In this document: positions 17,822 through 26,811 of the stretch, in pieces
Layout of the letters: the number at the start of each line of letters is the position of its first letter
Numbering within the stretch: the stretch's first letter is position 1
Made by a program: the position numbers and the translations under genes
DNA from: Flavobacterium sp.
GTDB taxonomy: Bacteria; Bacteroidota; Bacteroidia; Flavobacteriales; Flavobacteriaceae
DNA length: 64,000 bases
Direction of reading: 5' to 3'
NCBI RefSeq assembly: GCF_013823965.1
Contig: NZ_PNNA01000092.1
Coordinates: 1 to 64,000 of the forward strand
The notes under the pieces: model-generated
What the model saw: only the letters and a program-made list of their open reading frames with translations
The model's database searches: none
Told to the model about the DNA's origin: nothing

Positions 17822-18895
17822 TTAATCATCAATTTCAGTCTTTTTAAACAATAATGATTTGTATGGAATCAATTTTAAATTTTCAGGAGCTCTTTCATAA
17901 TCTATATTAATTGCTCTAAAATAAGGTAACAGATAAAAGCAACATACAAAACTCATAAACCAAAATCGTTTGTTTTCCAGTGCAACATATATAAGTTCGG
18001 CCACAAGAAGAATTTCAAAAATTCTAAAATAAATATAAAGCCTAGTTAATTCGGTTGATTCTGAAAATAGATTAAGAATAAGTATGGAACTTACGTAAAG
18101 TAACAACAAATATTTTTGATTGTGATTTTGAAATCCATATTTATCATAATAATTAATCACCAAAAAACCCATTGTATTAATTACCAACAACTTTAACAAA
18201 GGAACTGAAACAGCAAGTTTGGTGGAAACGTAAAGCAGATAATGAGAATCCTTGAAAAGCAAACCCAACCAATGAATAATACCTACTTGCCCCATAATAA
18301 AGGTAGCTCCCATTAGTAAGTATAAATAATAGCTTTTTACAAAAATTCCCCATTTATGCACTATTAAAAAAAAGAAAAAAGGAATCAAACAGCTGTAATG
18401 AATTGAAGTCCCAACAAACATCAATAAAAAATAACCAAGGTACTTTTTATCCAATAAAAAACTAAAAGCATAAAAAGCAATGGCAACCGATAAGAATTGC
18501 CTCATATATGTAAAAGAATACAAAAACAAAACAGGAATCAAGACATATAAGACTATAGGAAGACTACTGTTTTTGGTATACTTCCTGATTCCTAAATAAG
18601 CGAAAAGGTAAGTAAAAAAAGAAAAAAAGAAAAAAAGAAAATGATAATCTAAATTAAAATACCTGAAGACTTGCATAATCCCCAAGAACCCAAATTCTAA
18701 ACCATCATCCCTAGTTCCATTAAGATACCAATTAGTATAGGAATAATAATCCCATCCTATTCTATCTCTAAACCCTCCAATCAGAATTATAATCCCCAAA
18801 AGAGTCAAACTAACATCTTTTTCGGTAGTTGGATGTTTATAAGCTACAAGGAAAAAACAGACAAATACAACAACTAATAAAACATAAAAAACCAT
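17822..18895 (-). CDS. EpsG-family polysaccharide polymerase-like membrane protein
   Basis: A 357-residue protein with about ten membrane spans. The segment GGFRDRIGWDYYSYTNW near residues 41-57 corresponds to the RxxxGxDxxxY signature of the EpsG family, members of which act as Wzy-type polymerases at the periplasmic face. Codon use is very AT-rich. A second polymerase candidate (23832) sits in the same locus, so the division of labour is unclear. About 150 bp without a recognisable feature lie between this gene and the upstream ketoreductase. Confidence 0.75.
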   Translation of the reverse strand: MVFYVLLVVVFVCFFLVAYKHPTTEKDVSLTLLGIIILIGGFRDRIGWDYYSYTNWYLNGTRDDGLEFGFLGIMQVFRYFNLDYHFLFFFFSFFTYLFAYLGIRKYTKNSSLPIVLYVLIPVLFLYSFTYMRQFLSVAIAFYAFSFLLDKKYLGYFLLMFVGTSIHYSCLIPFFFFLIVHKWGIFVKSYYLYLLMGATFIMGQVGIIHWLGLLFKDSHYLLYVSTKLAVSVPLLKLLVINTMGFLVINYYDKYGFQNHNQKYLLLLYVSSILILNLFSESTELTRLYIYFRIFEILLVAELIYVALENKRFWFMSFVCCFYLLPYFRAINIDYERAPENLKLIPYKSLLFKKTEIDD

Positions 18896-19044
18896 ATTTT
18901 TTATTTAATTCCTATCAAAATTGAACTGAATCTATAAGTCTTTTAGGAAATCATCCAATCCTCGGTCTATTTCTGTCATAAGTACAACTTTAACCATTAT
19001 ATCAATCTATTTTATGTGCAAAGTAAATACAATGAACTATTCAT

Positions 19045-19938
19045 TTATTTACCAAACCAATCCAGGACATTTCGAGGGTTCCACCCCGCAACTTTTCTTG
19101 CTTTTGAATCATCGAAAGTTAGATCGGAAGTGATTTTTTTTAATCTTATCGAATTCATTGGAGCTTTGTTCCCCAACAAATCACCTAAATACCCTAACAT
19201 TTTTACTAGAAAAATTGGCAAATTTAAAGGATTGGATTTTCCTTTTTGTTTTGAAATTTCATTGCTCAATTCCAAAAAACTCGGATTATAACCATCTGTG
19301 AGATTAAATACCCCTCCTATTTTAGCAACATTTGGAACAAATTCGGCTACATCTTCTGCCAAAACCATACTTTTTTTAGCTTTACCTCCTCCTATATTGA
19401 AATAACATCCTTTATCAATTGCCTTCATCATTTCCCCCAAATTTCCAGGAGGACATTTACCTACCAATAATGGTAAACGCAAAATAGTACAAACCACATT
19501 ATGCCTTATGCACCATTTCGTCACTAATTCTTCTGCTTGTATCTTACTCAAACCATAAGCGTCTTTAGCTTCTAGTTTGTGCTCTTCCACAATTTGTGTT
19601 CCAGACTCCAGACCATAAACCGAAACCGAACTAATAAAAACAAACTGTTTGGGCACCCCTACCTTTTCAAGTCCTTTTAATAGATTTTCAGTACCAACAA
19701 CATTCACTTCATGAAACTGTCGTTTTTCATCATCCGTTTTAGGGACAAAGTGAGCCTTTCCTGCAGCGTGAATAACTAGTGTAAAATCCTGATTAAAGAC
19801 TGGGACTTTATTTTCTAAAGAAATTATGTAATCCCCTGACGTTCTGGACAAACTAAAAAGAATATTTACATTTGACAATTTGTTAAAAATCAATTTACCC
19901 AAAAAACCATTTGCTCCTGTAATTAATATTTTCTCCAT
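19045..19938 (-). CDS. NAD-dependent 4-ketoreductase/epimerase (WbpV/WbpK-like)
   Basis: A 297-residue extended SDR. GANGFLG at residues 8-14 binds NAD(P), ISSVSVYG near 103-110 and YGLSK near 128-132 form the Ser-Tyr-Lys catalytic set. The best functional guess is reduction of UDP-4-keto-6-deoxy-GlcNAc to UDP-D-QuiNAc or UDP-D-FucNAc, as WbpV and WbpK do, because a WbpL-like transferase follows in the same locus and a WbpM-like dehydratase is nearby. Sequence alone does not settle the C4 stereochemistry. Confidence 0.75.
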   Translation of the reverse strand: MEKILITGANGFLGKLIFNKLSNVNILFSLSRTSGDYIISLENKVPVFNQDFTLVIHAAGKAHFVPKTDDEKRQFHEVNVVGTENLLKGLEKVGVPKQFVFISSVSVYGLESGTQIVEEHKLEAKDAYGLSKIQAEELVTKWCIRHNVVCTILRLPLLVGKCPPGNLGEMMKAIDKGCYFNIGGGKAKKSMVLAEDVAEFVPNVAKIGGVFNLTDGYNPSFLELSNEISKQKGKSNPLNLPIFLVKMLGYLGDLLGNKAPMNSIRLKKITSDLTFDDSKARKVAGWNPRNVLDWFGK

Positions 19939-19964
19939 AATACACTAACTTTATTTTCAAGAAA

Positions 19965-21188
19965 TTAAAAATTATTGATAGTCTTTTTTAAAAGGATAGA
20001 CCATTTATCACAAATTACTTTTTTGGAAAAACAATCTTGATAAGTTTTAAATGAATTTTCTTTCATTTTTAAAATCATTCCCGGATTGTTGGCTATATCA
20101 CATAAAACATTTGCTATCTCATTAACATTACTATTTTGTAACTGAAAACCTAAATTGTATTTTTTAGTCCAAATACTTAGAGCCGAATTCTCAGCTCCAG
20201 AAAAAAGTACTGCTTTCCCTATTGCTAATGCTGAAAAGTATTTTGATGGAACAGAAACGCCTGTCCACTCCTCTTTTAAACTGATTAACATTAAATCTGC
20301 AGATGATAACCTTTCTTCCAGTTCTTGATCTGTTTCAACAAAACCTGCAAAGCTTATATTTGTATCATTTTTATCGATTTGAGATTTTAAATCTTCAAAT
20401 CGATTTCCAAATCCAGCAAAACAAAATCCAACAGAAGCATTTCTTCGCTTTAATTCTCTTGCAAGTTGTAAAAAATTATCAAATTCGTGAGCATTGCCAA
20501 TTGTTCCAGTATACAACAAAGTCAAGTTTGCATTTTTAAACAATTTTTGACGTGTTTCAACGTGCGGTTGCAACATTTCAATTGGTTCCACAAAAGACCA
20601 CGGGGGTAAAGTTTCTTCTTTTGCAGAATGATTATAGAGTCTGTAGATATCCCTCATACACGGACCAATATCCACAATAACATCAATTTTTTTGTAACAG
20701 AATTTCGCAATTTTTTTTAACACTTTTCCCGAAAAACTGAATGACTTTCCTTTTGAAACAATAATTGCCTCTGGATATAAATCAAAGCCCCACATTAAAA
20801 TTTTAGTTTTCCTTTTAAATACTTTAACAAAGGGTACTAACAAATAAACAAAAGGAGGATTCGTCCCAATGATAATTGCATCATAACGACCCATAAAAGG
20901 CAATCGAACAACCCAAGAAAAAACCAACCAAAATGAAGTAATTAATCTTTGAATATCCTGTTTTTGATTGAAAGGCGGTATATAAATTCTCCTGTATTTA
21001 ACACCTTTCCAGATGCCTTTTTTTGGTGTTATTGTATGTTTATGATTTACATAATATCTGTTCCCTACTATTGCGGTCACATCCCAACCTCTGGTAACTA
21101 ACTCTTCTGAAAGCTCAGAAATATGTCTAGCGGTGTTAATTTTATCAGGCCAAAATATATGATTTAAAATTAATATTTTATTATTCAT
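19965..21188 (-). CDS. GT4-family glycosyltransferase (WbuB-like)
   Basis: A 407-residue GT-B fold glycosyltransferase. The N-terminus ILILNHIFWPDKINTARHIS is like WbuB-type fucosaminyltransferases; LLYTGTIGNAHEFDNFLQLA in the second half and ADLMLISL ... GVSVPSKYFSALAIGKAVLF near 305-335 are the donor-binding region. It is encoded 26 bp before the 4-ketoreductase, so it may transfer the sugar made there. Possible donors: UDP-L-FucNAc-like or UDP-QuiNAc; not proven by sequence. Confidence 0.82.
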   Translation of the reverse strand: MNNKILILNHIFWPDKINTARHISELSEELVTRGWDVTAIVGNRYYVNHKHTITPKKGIWKGVKYRRIYIPPFNQKQDIQRLITSFWLVFSWVVRLPFMGRYDAIIIGTNPPFVYLLVPFVKVFKRKTKILMWGFDLYPEAIIVSKGKSFSFSGKVLKKIAKFCYKKIDVIVDIGPCMRDIYRLYNHSAKEETLPPWSFVEPIEMLQPHVETRQKLFKNANLTLLYTGTIGNAHEFDNFLQLARELKRRNASVGFCFAGFGNRFEDLKSQIDKNDTNISFAGFVETDQELEERLSSADLMLISLKEEWTGVSVPSKYFSALAIGKAVLFSGAENSALSIWTKKYNLGFQLQNSNVNEIANVLCDIANNPGMILKMKENSFKTYQDCFSKKVICDKWSILLKKTINNF

Positions 21189-21280
21189 TATTGATTTTTG
21201 TACTTCTCAAAAGTATTGATTATAAGTGGAGAAATCTAATGAAATTTATAGCTAACCCCTTTAGATTTCCTTTTTTAGTA

Positions 21281-22291
21281 TTATAAGTTTTTAGATTTTT
21301 TAACTTGATCATTGATCCAGTAAAAAGTTTTTATCATCCCCTTCTCGAGTGGTTCTGACACTCTCCACCCCACTTTTTCTTCATAAAGTTTGTTATCTGA
21401 ATTTCTTCCTCTTACACCCTCAGGACATTTAAATCCATATTTGTGAATAAATTCATTTCCCGTAATATTTTTAATTTCAATCTTCTTTGTACTAATTCTT
21501 ATAGCCATCTCAGCTAATTGATTAATCGTTACCATTTCATCAGATCCAATATTTACAGGTCCTAAAAAATCACTTTCCATCAATCTTAAAACTGCCTCAA
21601 TACATTCGTCAACATAAAGAAAACTTCTTGTTTGCAAACCATCTCCCCATACTTCGAAAGCCCCTCCTTCATCTGTTTCTGCCGCTTTTCTTAACATGGC
21701 AGCCGGCGCTTTTTCTTTTCCTCCATTCCATGTCCCCAGTGGCCCAAAAATATTATGAAATCTTGCCACTCTTACATCTAATTTATAATTTCTATTAAAT
21801 GCAAAATACAAACGCTCACTAAATAATTTCTCCCAACCATACTCTGAATCCGGATTAGCAGGATACGCAGATGATTCTTCACAATTTGGGTTATCCGGAT
21901 CTAATTGATTATGCTCAGGATACATACAGGCGGAAGAAGAATAAAAAACTTTTTTAATATTCTTTTTAACACACTCGTGAACCACATTTAAATTGATAAG
22001 TGCCGAATTATGCATTACATTAGCATCATTGTCACCTGTAAAAATATAACCTGCCCCCCCCATATCTGCGGCCAATTGATATACCTCGTCATATCCTTCT
22101 CCGATAACCAATTCAACTGCTTTTGGATCACGCAAATCAGCCAAAATAAATTCATTACAAATATCTTGATGCTCAAAATACTCATGATTTTTAATATCTG
22201 CGATTCTCACATAACACCCCTCATTTTTCAATCTCTTTCCAAGGTGACCTCCTATAAAGCCTCCTCCCCCTAGTACGATTACTTTTTTCAT
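21281..22291 (-). CDS. GDP-mannose 3,5-epimerase-like SDR protein
   Basis: A 336-residue extended SDR that resembles plant GDP-mannose 3,5-epimerase far more than typical bacterial epimerases. GGGGFIGGHLG is at residues 8-18; LAADMGGAGYIF, SSSACMYPE, RFHNIFGPLGTWNGGKEKAP, GDGLQTRSF and PEGVRGRNSDN all match the plant enzyme as I remember it. The known catalytic residues correspond to Cys122, Tyr151, Lys155, Lys194 and Arg222, all present. The expected product is GDP-L-galactose (or GDP-L-gulose). The ATG at 22291 is preferred to an upstream in-frame ATG (22372) because it begins the Rossmann strand directly and avoids overlapping the upstream GT4 gene. Confidence 0.85.
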   Translation of the reverse strand: MKKVIVLGGGGFIGGHLGKRLKNEGCYVRIADIKNHEYFEHQDICNEFILADLRDPKAVELVIGEGYDEVYQLAADMGGAGYIFTGDNDANVMHNSALINLNVVHECVKKNIKKVFYSSSACMYPEHNQLDPDNPNCEESSAYPANPDSEYGWEKLFSERLYFAFNRNYKLDVRVARFHNIFGPLGTWNGGKEKAPAAMLRKAAETDEGGAFEVWGDGLQTRSFLYVDECIEAVLRLMESDFLGPVNIGSDEMVTINQLAEMAIRISTKKIEIKNITGNEFIHKYGFKCPEGVRGRNSDNKLYEEKVGWRVSEPLEKGMIKTFYWINDQVKKSKNL

Positions 22292-22308
22292 TATCTTATT
22301 TTCTATGT

Positions 22309-23391
22309 TTAAATTAATTGTTTGTATACTTCTTTGTAAATTTCCAGTATTTCTTGATAACATTTTTCCCAAGAAAATTTTTTGGCTTGAACAAAACCTT
22401 TTTTTATTATTCCTTCTCTATCATTTTTAATACAAAAAACTGCTTCATTAAAAGAGGACATATCTAATGTCTCCATTAAAAAACCAGCATTTCCAGCCAC
22501 TTCTGGTATAGAAGAGCAATTTAAAGCAATAAACGGACAACCCGCTTTCATAGCCTCAACTATTGGTATGCCAAATCCCTCATAAGATGAAGGATAAAGT
22601 AGAGCAAAAGCAGTGTTATAGAGAATATTTAACTCTTCATTACTAACATTCATACACAATTCCCAACGCCCAGGAATTAAGTCATTTAAAAACAATATCT
22701 CCCTGTCTCTTAAATTACCACCAACAATCTTCAATGAATATTTTTTTGATTGAGCTATCGCTTTTACTGTAAAATCAAAATTCTTATAATCTGCCCTAGA
22801 ACCAACAAATAAAAAAAAAGAAGAATTATTTTCATATTCTAATTCCTGTATTCTAAAATAATCCAAAGAAACACCATTATGAACAACCCTTATATCTTTA
22901 TTTGAAAATTGCGGATAGAAATGTAACAAATCTCTTTTTGTGTTTTCTGAAATGCATATTACAACATCAGCCGCCCCAATCGCTTTTTTCTTTTGATAGC
23001 AATGCACCCATTTTTTTAAACCTCTACTATAATGCTCATAAGTAAAGTCATGTACAGTAACAATTTCTTTAACCCTATTATTTTTCTTTACAACTTTACT
23101 CAAAGTTCTATAATATGAAGAATGAAAAATAAAACTCTTATTATTTGTTTCTAAATTGATTTCTCTATACCTTGACAAGTAGTTAAATAATCCTGTTTTC
23201 TCTTTAACAATATGATTTTCTTGAATTTTTAATTCCTTTCTAAAAAAATTTTCTGTCTTATCATTTTTCTCAATAAATAAATGCTTACAATCAGATTGAA
23301 TTAATATTCTATTAATTATTTCTTGCCAATAAACTGAAACACCACCTGATTTTTGAAGAGAAAAAACTATTAAATCAACTATTACATTCAT
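22309..23391 (-). CDS. GT4-family glycosyltransferase
   Basis: A 360-residue GT-B fold enzyme. The N-terminus holds VFSLQKSGGVSVYWQEI, then ISENTKRDLLHFYP and VVHNGVSLDYF in the middle, and YPSSYEGFGIPIVEAMKAGCP near residue 278 is the donor-binding E-x7-E motif of GT4 retaining enzymes. The ATG at 23391 is chosen over an in-frame ATG at 23454, which adds an atypical 21-residue leader. Donor unknown; being next to the GME-like gene it might use a GDP-sugar. Confidence 0.84.
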   Translation of the reverse strand: MNVIVDLIVFSLQKSGGVSVYWQEIINRILIQSDCKHLFIEKNDKTENFFRKELKIQENHIVKEKTGLFNYLSRYREINLETNNKSFIFHSSYYRTLSKVVKKNNRVKEIVTVHDFTYEHYSRGLKKWVHCYQKKKAIGAADVVICISENTKRDLLHFYPQFSNKDIRVVHNGVSLDYFRIQELEYENNSSFFLFVGSRADYKNFDFTVKAIAQSKKYSLKIVGGNLRDREILFLNDLIPGRWELCMNVSNEELNILYNTAFALLYPSSYEGFGIPIVEAMKAGCPFIALNCSSIPEVAGNAGFLMETLDMSSFNEAVFCIKNDREGIIKKGFVQAKKFSWEKCYQEILEIYKEVYKQLI

Positions 23392-23831
23392 TATTACGAT
23401 ATTTTTTGGATTTAATAAATTATTAAGATTTTTTTTAACAATCAAAATAAGCACTTAAGACTTAAACTGTATTTTTTTTTACACAATTAGTTTAGCCTTA
23501 TATTATACGCAAACTTTAGTCAAAATAATACCAATATTGATATTTGTTGCTTATTAATCTCTTTAAATAAAGAATTTTTACTATCAATATATATAAACCC
23601 AATTGTTAAAACAATTACAACCATCTACAAATCAGATGTTTTATTTTTTATAAACACCAGATTTGTATTTTAATTCACAACCCAATGAATTTATATCTTA
23701 AAAATCAAAAATAATTTTTTACTATATTTAACATATATATATAATTGATTTGTATAACGACTTCTAGATAATGACTAGGAATAAATCATTATTTTGTACT
23801 TCAAATAATTACACCCTAAGATTTATATTAT
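23392..23831. other. 440-bp AT-rich gap without recognisable content
   Basis: This gap interrupts an otherwise tight operon. I translated most of it on the minus strand and saw no convincing remnant of a gene. The only structure noted is a short palindrome AATTGTT-AA-AACAATT near 23600. It could be an attenuating leader or the scar of a lost gene. Confidence 0.5.
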
Positions 23832-25154
23832 TTAATTTTCTACTTCTTTTTTCAATATTTCATTTTGATTGCACTTAAAAAGTTTTATTAAAATTGCGAC
23901 GAGAAGCAATGTAGGCAAAAGATCCTTAAAAACAGGAGTCAAATAGAAAAACACGGAATATTTTAATGTGATAACAGAGTAAGAAAAAAGAAAAGCATAG
24001 GTAGCTACTCCCCACCATTTATCTCTTCTTTTCAAAAACCATTTAACAATAAAGGCGAAATATGCTCCATTTATTAATCCTCGAAAAAACAGATCAATTT
24101 CACCTCCCCAGATAGCACTTTCAGCAATTGGCCCTATGGTAAAAGGAGGAACTATAGATTCAGGAAAATAATAATTAGCATACCAATACATTGGGTTCAA
24201 ACTAGTGTCAGAATTAAAAGTAAATGGCGAAATTATGTCATAAAAAAACATTTGCCATTCTCTTTTTGGAAGAACTCCTTTTTCTCTTTCGGAATACAAA
24301 TGAAAACTGGTTATAAATAAAGCTCCTAATTCTCCTGGAGGTTTAATACCATCTTCTGAAATTACTTCTTTTGTACTAACAACATTTCCATCTAGCAAAC
24401 GTATAATTTCAATAATTGAAAAAAAAGTAAGCAAAATTAAAGCATAACCAAATATTTTTTTTACACTTAATACTTTAACAAAATAACTGTAGAGAAAAAA
24501 AACTTGTAATAAAATGATAAAAATATTAATTCTAGAGCCGTGAGAATATAGAAGTTCATAAACACATATCAATAAAACTGAAATTAATATATAAAATTTA
24601 TATTTCTTATAATTTAAAAACAACAATGTAATTAAAATAACACAAAATCCTCCTTTAAATCTAATTAAAACAGATACAATTTTCCGTACAGGAACTGATA
24701 AGTGATCATAACGAATATAATTATCGTAATAAGTCTCAACAGGAGCAGACAATAAACTCAAAATTAACAAAGAAACAACAATAGTAATCATTAAAAAAAC
24801 TATTGAAAAATGCATAGATCTTTTTATTTCTACATACTTAAATTTTTCTTTGCCTCTAAAAAACAAATAACCAACAGAGAAACAAAATAAAAATAAAAAA
24901 TGTCTCCATAGATGTATACTTAAATCAGTTTTCGTAACAGACATATTATCAAGCAAAACCGCAATAGGATCTCCGGGCTTAGTTAATCCATATACCAAAA
25001 CTAGCCCTGGAATGACTGTATACAAAACCAACAAAGAACAATAAATAAAACCCAAATCACAAAACAAAGTTTCACCATTCACTTTTTTTAACAAATTTGC
25101 ATAAAAAAAGTAAAAAATTAGAGTCACAAAAATTGGTACAAACAGTAAAAACAT
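23832..25154 (-). CDS. O-antigen polymerase-like membrane protein (Wzy candidate)
   Basis: A 440-residue protein with roughly eleven membrane spans and a large hydrophilic loop (about residues 255-345). Sequence is weakly conserved, as usual for Wzy proteins, and I recognise it by topology and by its position between a GT2 and a GT4 gene in a Wzx/Wzz locus. It would join repeat units on the periplasmic side. The EpsG-like protein at 17822 is a second polymerase candidate. Very AT-rich. Confidence 0.7.
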   Translation of the reverse strand: MFLLFVPIFVTLIFYFFYANLLKKVNGETLFCDLGFIYCSLLVLYTVIPGLVLVYGLTKPGDPIAVLLDNMSVTKTDLSIHLWRHFLFLFCFSVGYLFFRGKEKFKYVEIKRSMHFSIVFLMITIVVSLLILSLLSAPVETYYDNYIRYDHLSVPVRKIVSVLIRFKGGFCVILITLLFLNYKKYKFYILISVLLICVYELLYSHGSRINIFIILLQVFFLYSYFVKVLSVKKIFGYALILLTFFSIIEIIRLLDGNVVSTKEVISEDGIKPPGELGALFITSFHLYSEREKGVLPKREWQMFFYDIISPFTFNSDTSLNPMYWYANYYFPESIVPPFTIGPIAESAIWGGEIDLFFRGLINGAYFAFIVKWFLKRRDKWWGVATYAFLFSYSVITLKYSVFFYLTPVFKDLLPTLLLVAILIKLFKCNQNEILKKEVEN

Positions 25155-25211
25155 TATTTTTTTATTTTAAACAAGACACCAAAGACTAACTAATGACAAA
25201 AAAATTCATAG

Positions 25212-26519
25212 TTATTTGTTTAAAAAGTCATTTGGCAATCTATATCTCTTTTTAAAAGATAAAAATCTATATCTAAAAGAATTAACTATCATTTTTCTAA
25301 ATGTATTTAAACTCAATTTAGGCACAATCTGGTGCAAATAATGAGCTACAAATGATGCTTCAAAAACATTATAAATTTTATAATCAATGGCATCAAGATA
25401 AAGCAACCTTGGACTTATTGCATTACCCTCAAGAGGTCTTCTACTATTTTTTTTTGACTTGCTTAATTTTTTTATAAAAAAACCTCCTAAATTATGATAT
25501 TCAGCTATTTTATGCAAAATATTTAGCTCTCTCATAACCCTGTCTTCAGGGAACAAACCGTCTTCGATTTCTGTTAACGCTATAGAAAGTAATTTTTTAT
25601 AATTAATTGGAGAGAATTCACCTGTCCAGCCAGGAAGATCTCTGGCAGTTAAAAGAAAATCAGCAGTCATTAAAGAAATTAATGGCGAATATGGTTGTGA
25701 ACCCAATTCAGGATGCATCGGCTTATGCGTGGTTTTTTTAAAAAAATCTTCTGAATGTCTTTTGGCTTCTTCCGATTTTGTTAAATATCCAAGTCCTTGC
25801 GAGGTTGGTGAAACTCCATGAATTGACAATGGTTCACCAGAAAAAGCATATTCTTCAACTTCTCCCGCTAAGACAATGCCAGAATACCCATCAGGAGTAG
25901 AACATGAGTAAAATCTTCCATCACTTGAACGACTTTTTACTTTTTCAATTAAATTGGTAGACACTATACTTTTAACATAAATCATAGGTGATTCAACATC
26001 TGAAATATAAAATAAGTTTTTGGATTGTCTTTCAAGAAAAGGCTTTGACTTAATTATTTTGACTCCAGAAGATAATTTAGCATTTTTCAAATGCAAAATT
26101 AATTGTCCATTTTCCATTTTTGTTTTTGGATAAAAATAAGTAGCTGTAGGCCATGTCAATATCTCCATTCCAGTTTCAACTAAGATATCACGCATACGAA
26201 CAATACTATTTGGCATCAGCCCATCATCACCACCTAAAGCAATGACAAAACCTGATTTTACGTGATTCAATGCAAATTCAAAATTATCTAACATTCCAAC
26301 ACCTGAACCTGGAGAAATTAGGCGAACTCTAGGGTCCTTTCTTGCAGCTTCTTCTACAATTTCTCTACTATTATCTGAGCTGCCATCATCGGAAACGATA
26401 ATCTCAAGATTTTCATAATCTTGATTTGTACATGTCTTAAGCGTCTGATATAAATATTGAGCTCTGTCTTTAGTTGGAATAATAACTGTAAAATGAATGT
26501 TGTCTGTTTTATTTAGCAT
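25212..26519 (-). CDS. GT2-family glycosyltransferase
   Basis: A GT2 enzyme of about 435 residues. FTVIIPTKDRAQYL opens the GT-A fold, VSDDGSSDNS and ALGGDDGLMPNS are the nucleotide and metal-binding motifs. The 200-residue C-terminal extension is unusual in length. The frame is open from a TTG at 26543, but the ATG at 26519 is the more ordinary start. The GGDDG motif recurs as GDDDG in the GT2 at 57014, which has the same overall plan, so the two may be related. Confidence 0.8.
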   Translation of the reverse strand: MLNKTDNIHFTVIIPTKDRAQYLYQTLKTCTNQDYENLEIIVSDDGSSDNSREIVEEAARKDPRVRLISPGSGVGMLDNFEFALNHVKSGFVIALGGDDGLMPNSIVRMRDILVETGMEILTWPTATYFYPKTKMENGQLILHLKNAKLSSGVKIIKSKPFLERQSKNLFYISDVESPMIYVKSIVSTNLIEKVKSRSSDGRFYSCSTPDGYSGIVLAGEVEEYAFSGEPLSIHGVSPTSQGLGYLTKSEEAKRHSEDFFKKTTHKPMHPELGSQPYSPLISLMTADFLLTARDLPGWTGEFSPINYKKLLSIALTEIEDGLFPEDRVMRELNILHKIAEYHNLGGFFIKKLSKSKKNSRRPLEGNAISPRLLYLDAIDYKIYNVFEASFVAHYLHQIVPKLSLNTFRKMIVNSFRYRFLSFKKRYRLPNDFLNK

Positions 26520-26811
26520 AAAAATATTTTTAATCTTTTTCAACTATGTTTAAATTATTTCTGCAAATCTTGAAATATAAATTAGCAGTTTAATTCTTGT
26601 TTAACTTATTACTTTCTAATTTTGTGAACCTAGTTCATTAAAATTATGCTCAAAATAAAAATTTAAATTTTACAATAAATAAATATAAAAAAACAAAAGT
26701 GCTTTTATTCTATGTGAACATTGATACTCAAATCAGAATTTTAAATTCGTTTACTTTTACAATAATTAAAAAAAATAAACTTAATTTGAAAGCTAAACAG
26801 AAGGCTGAAAA

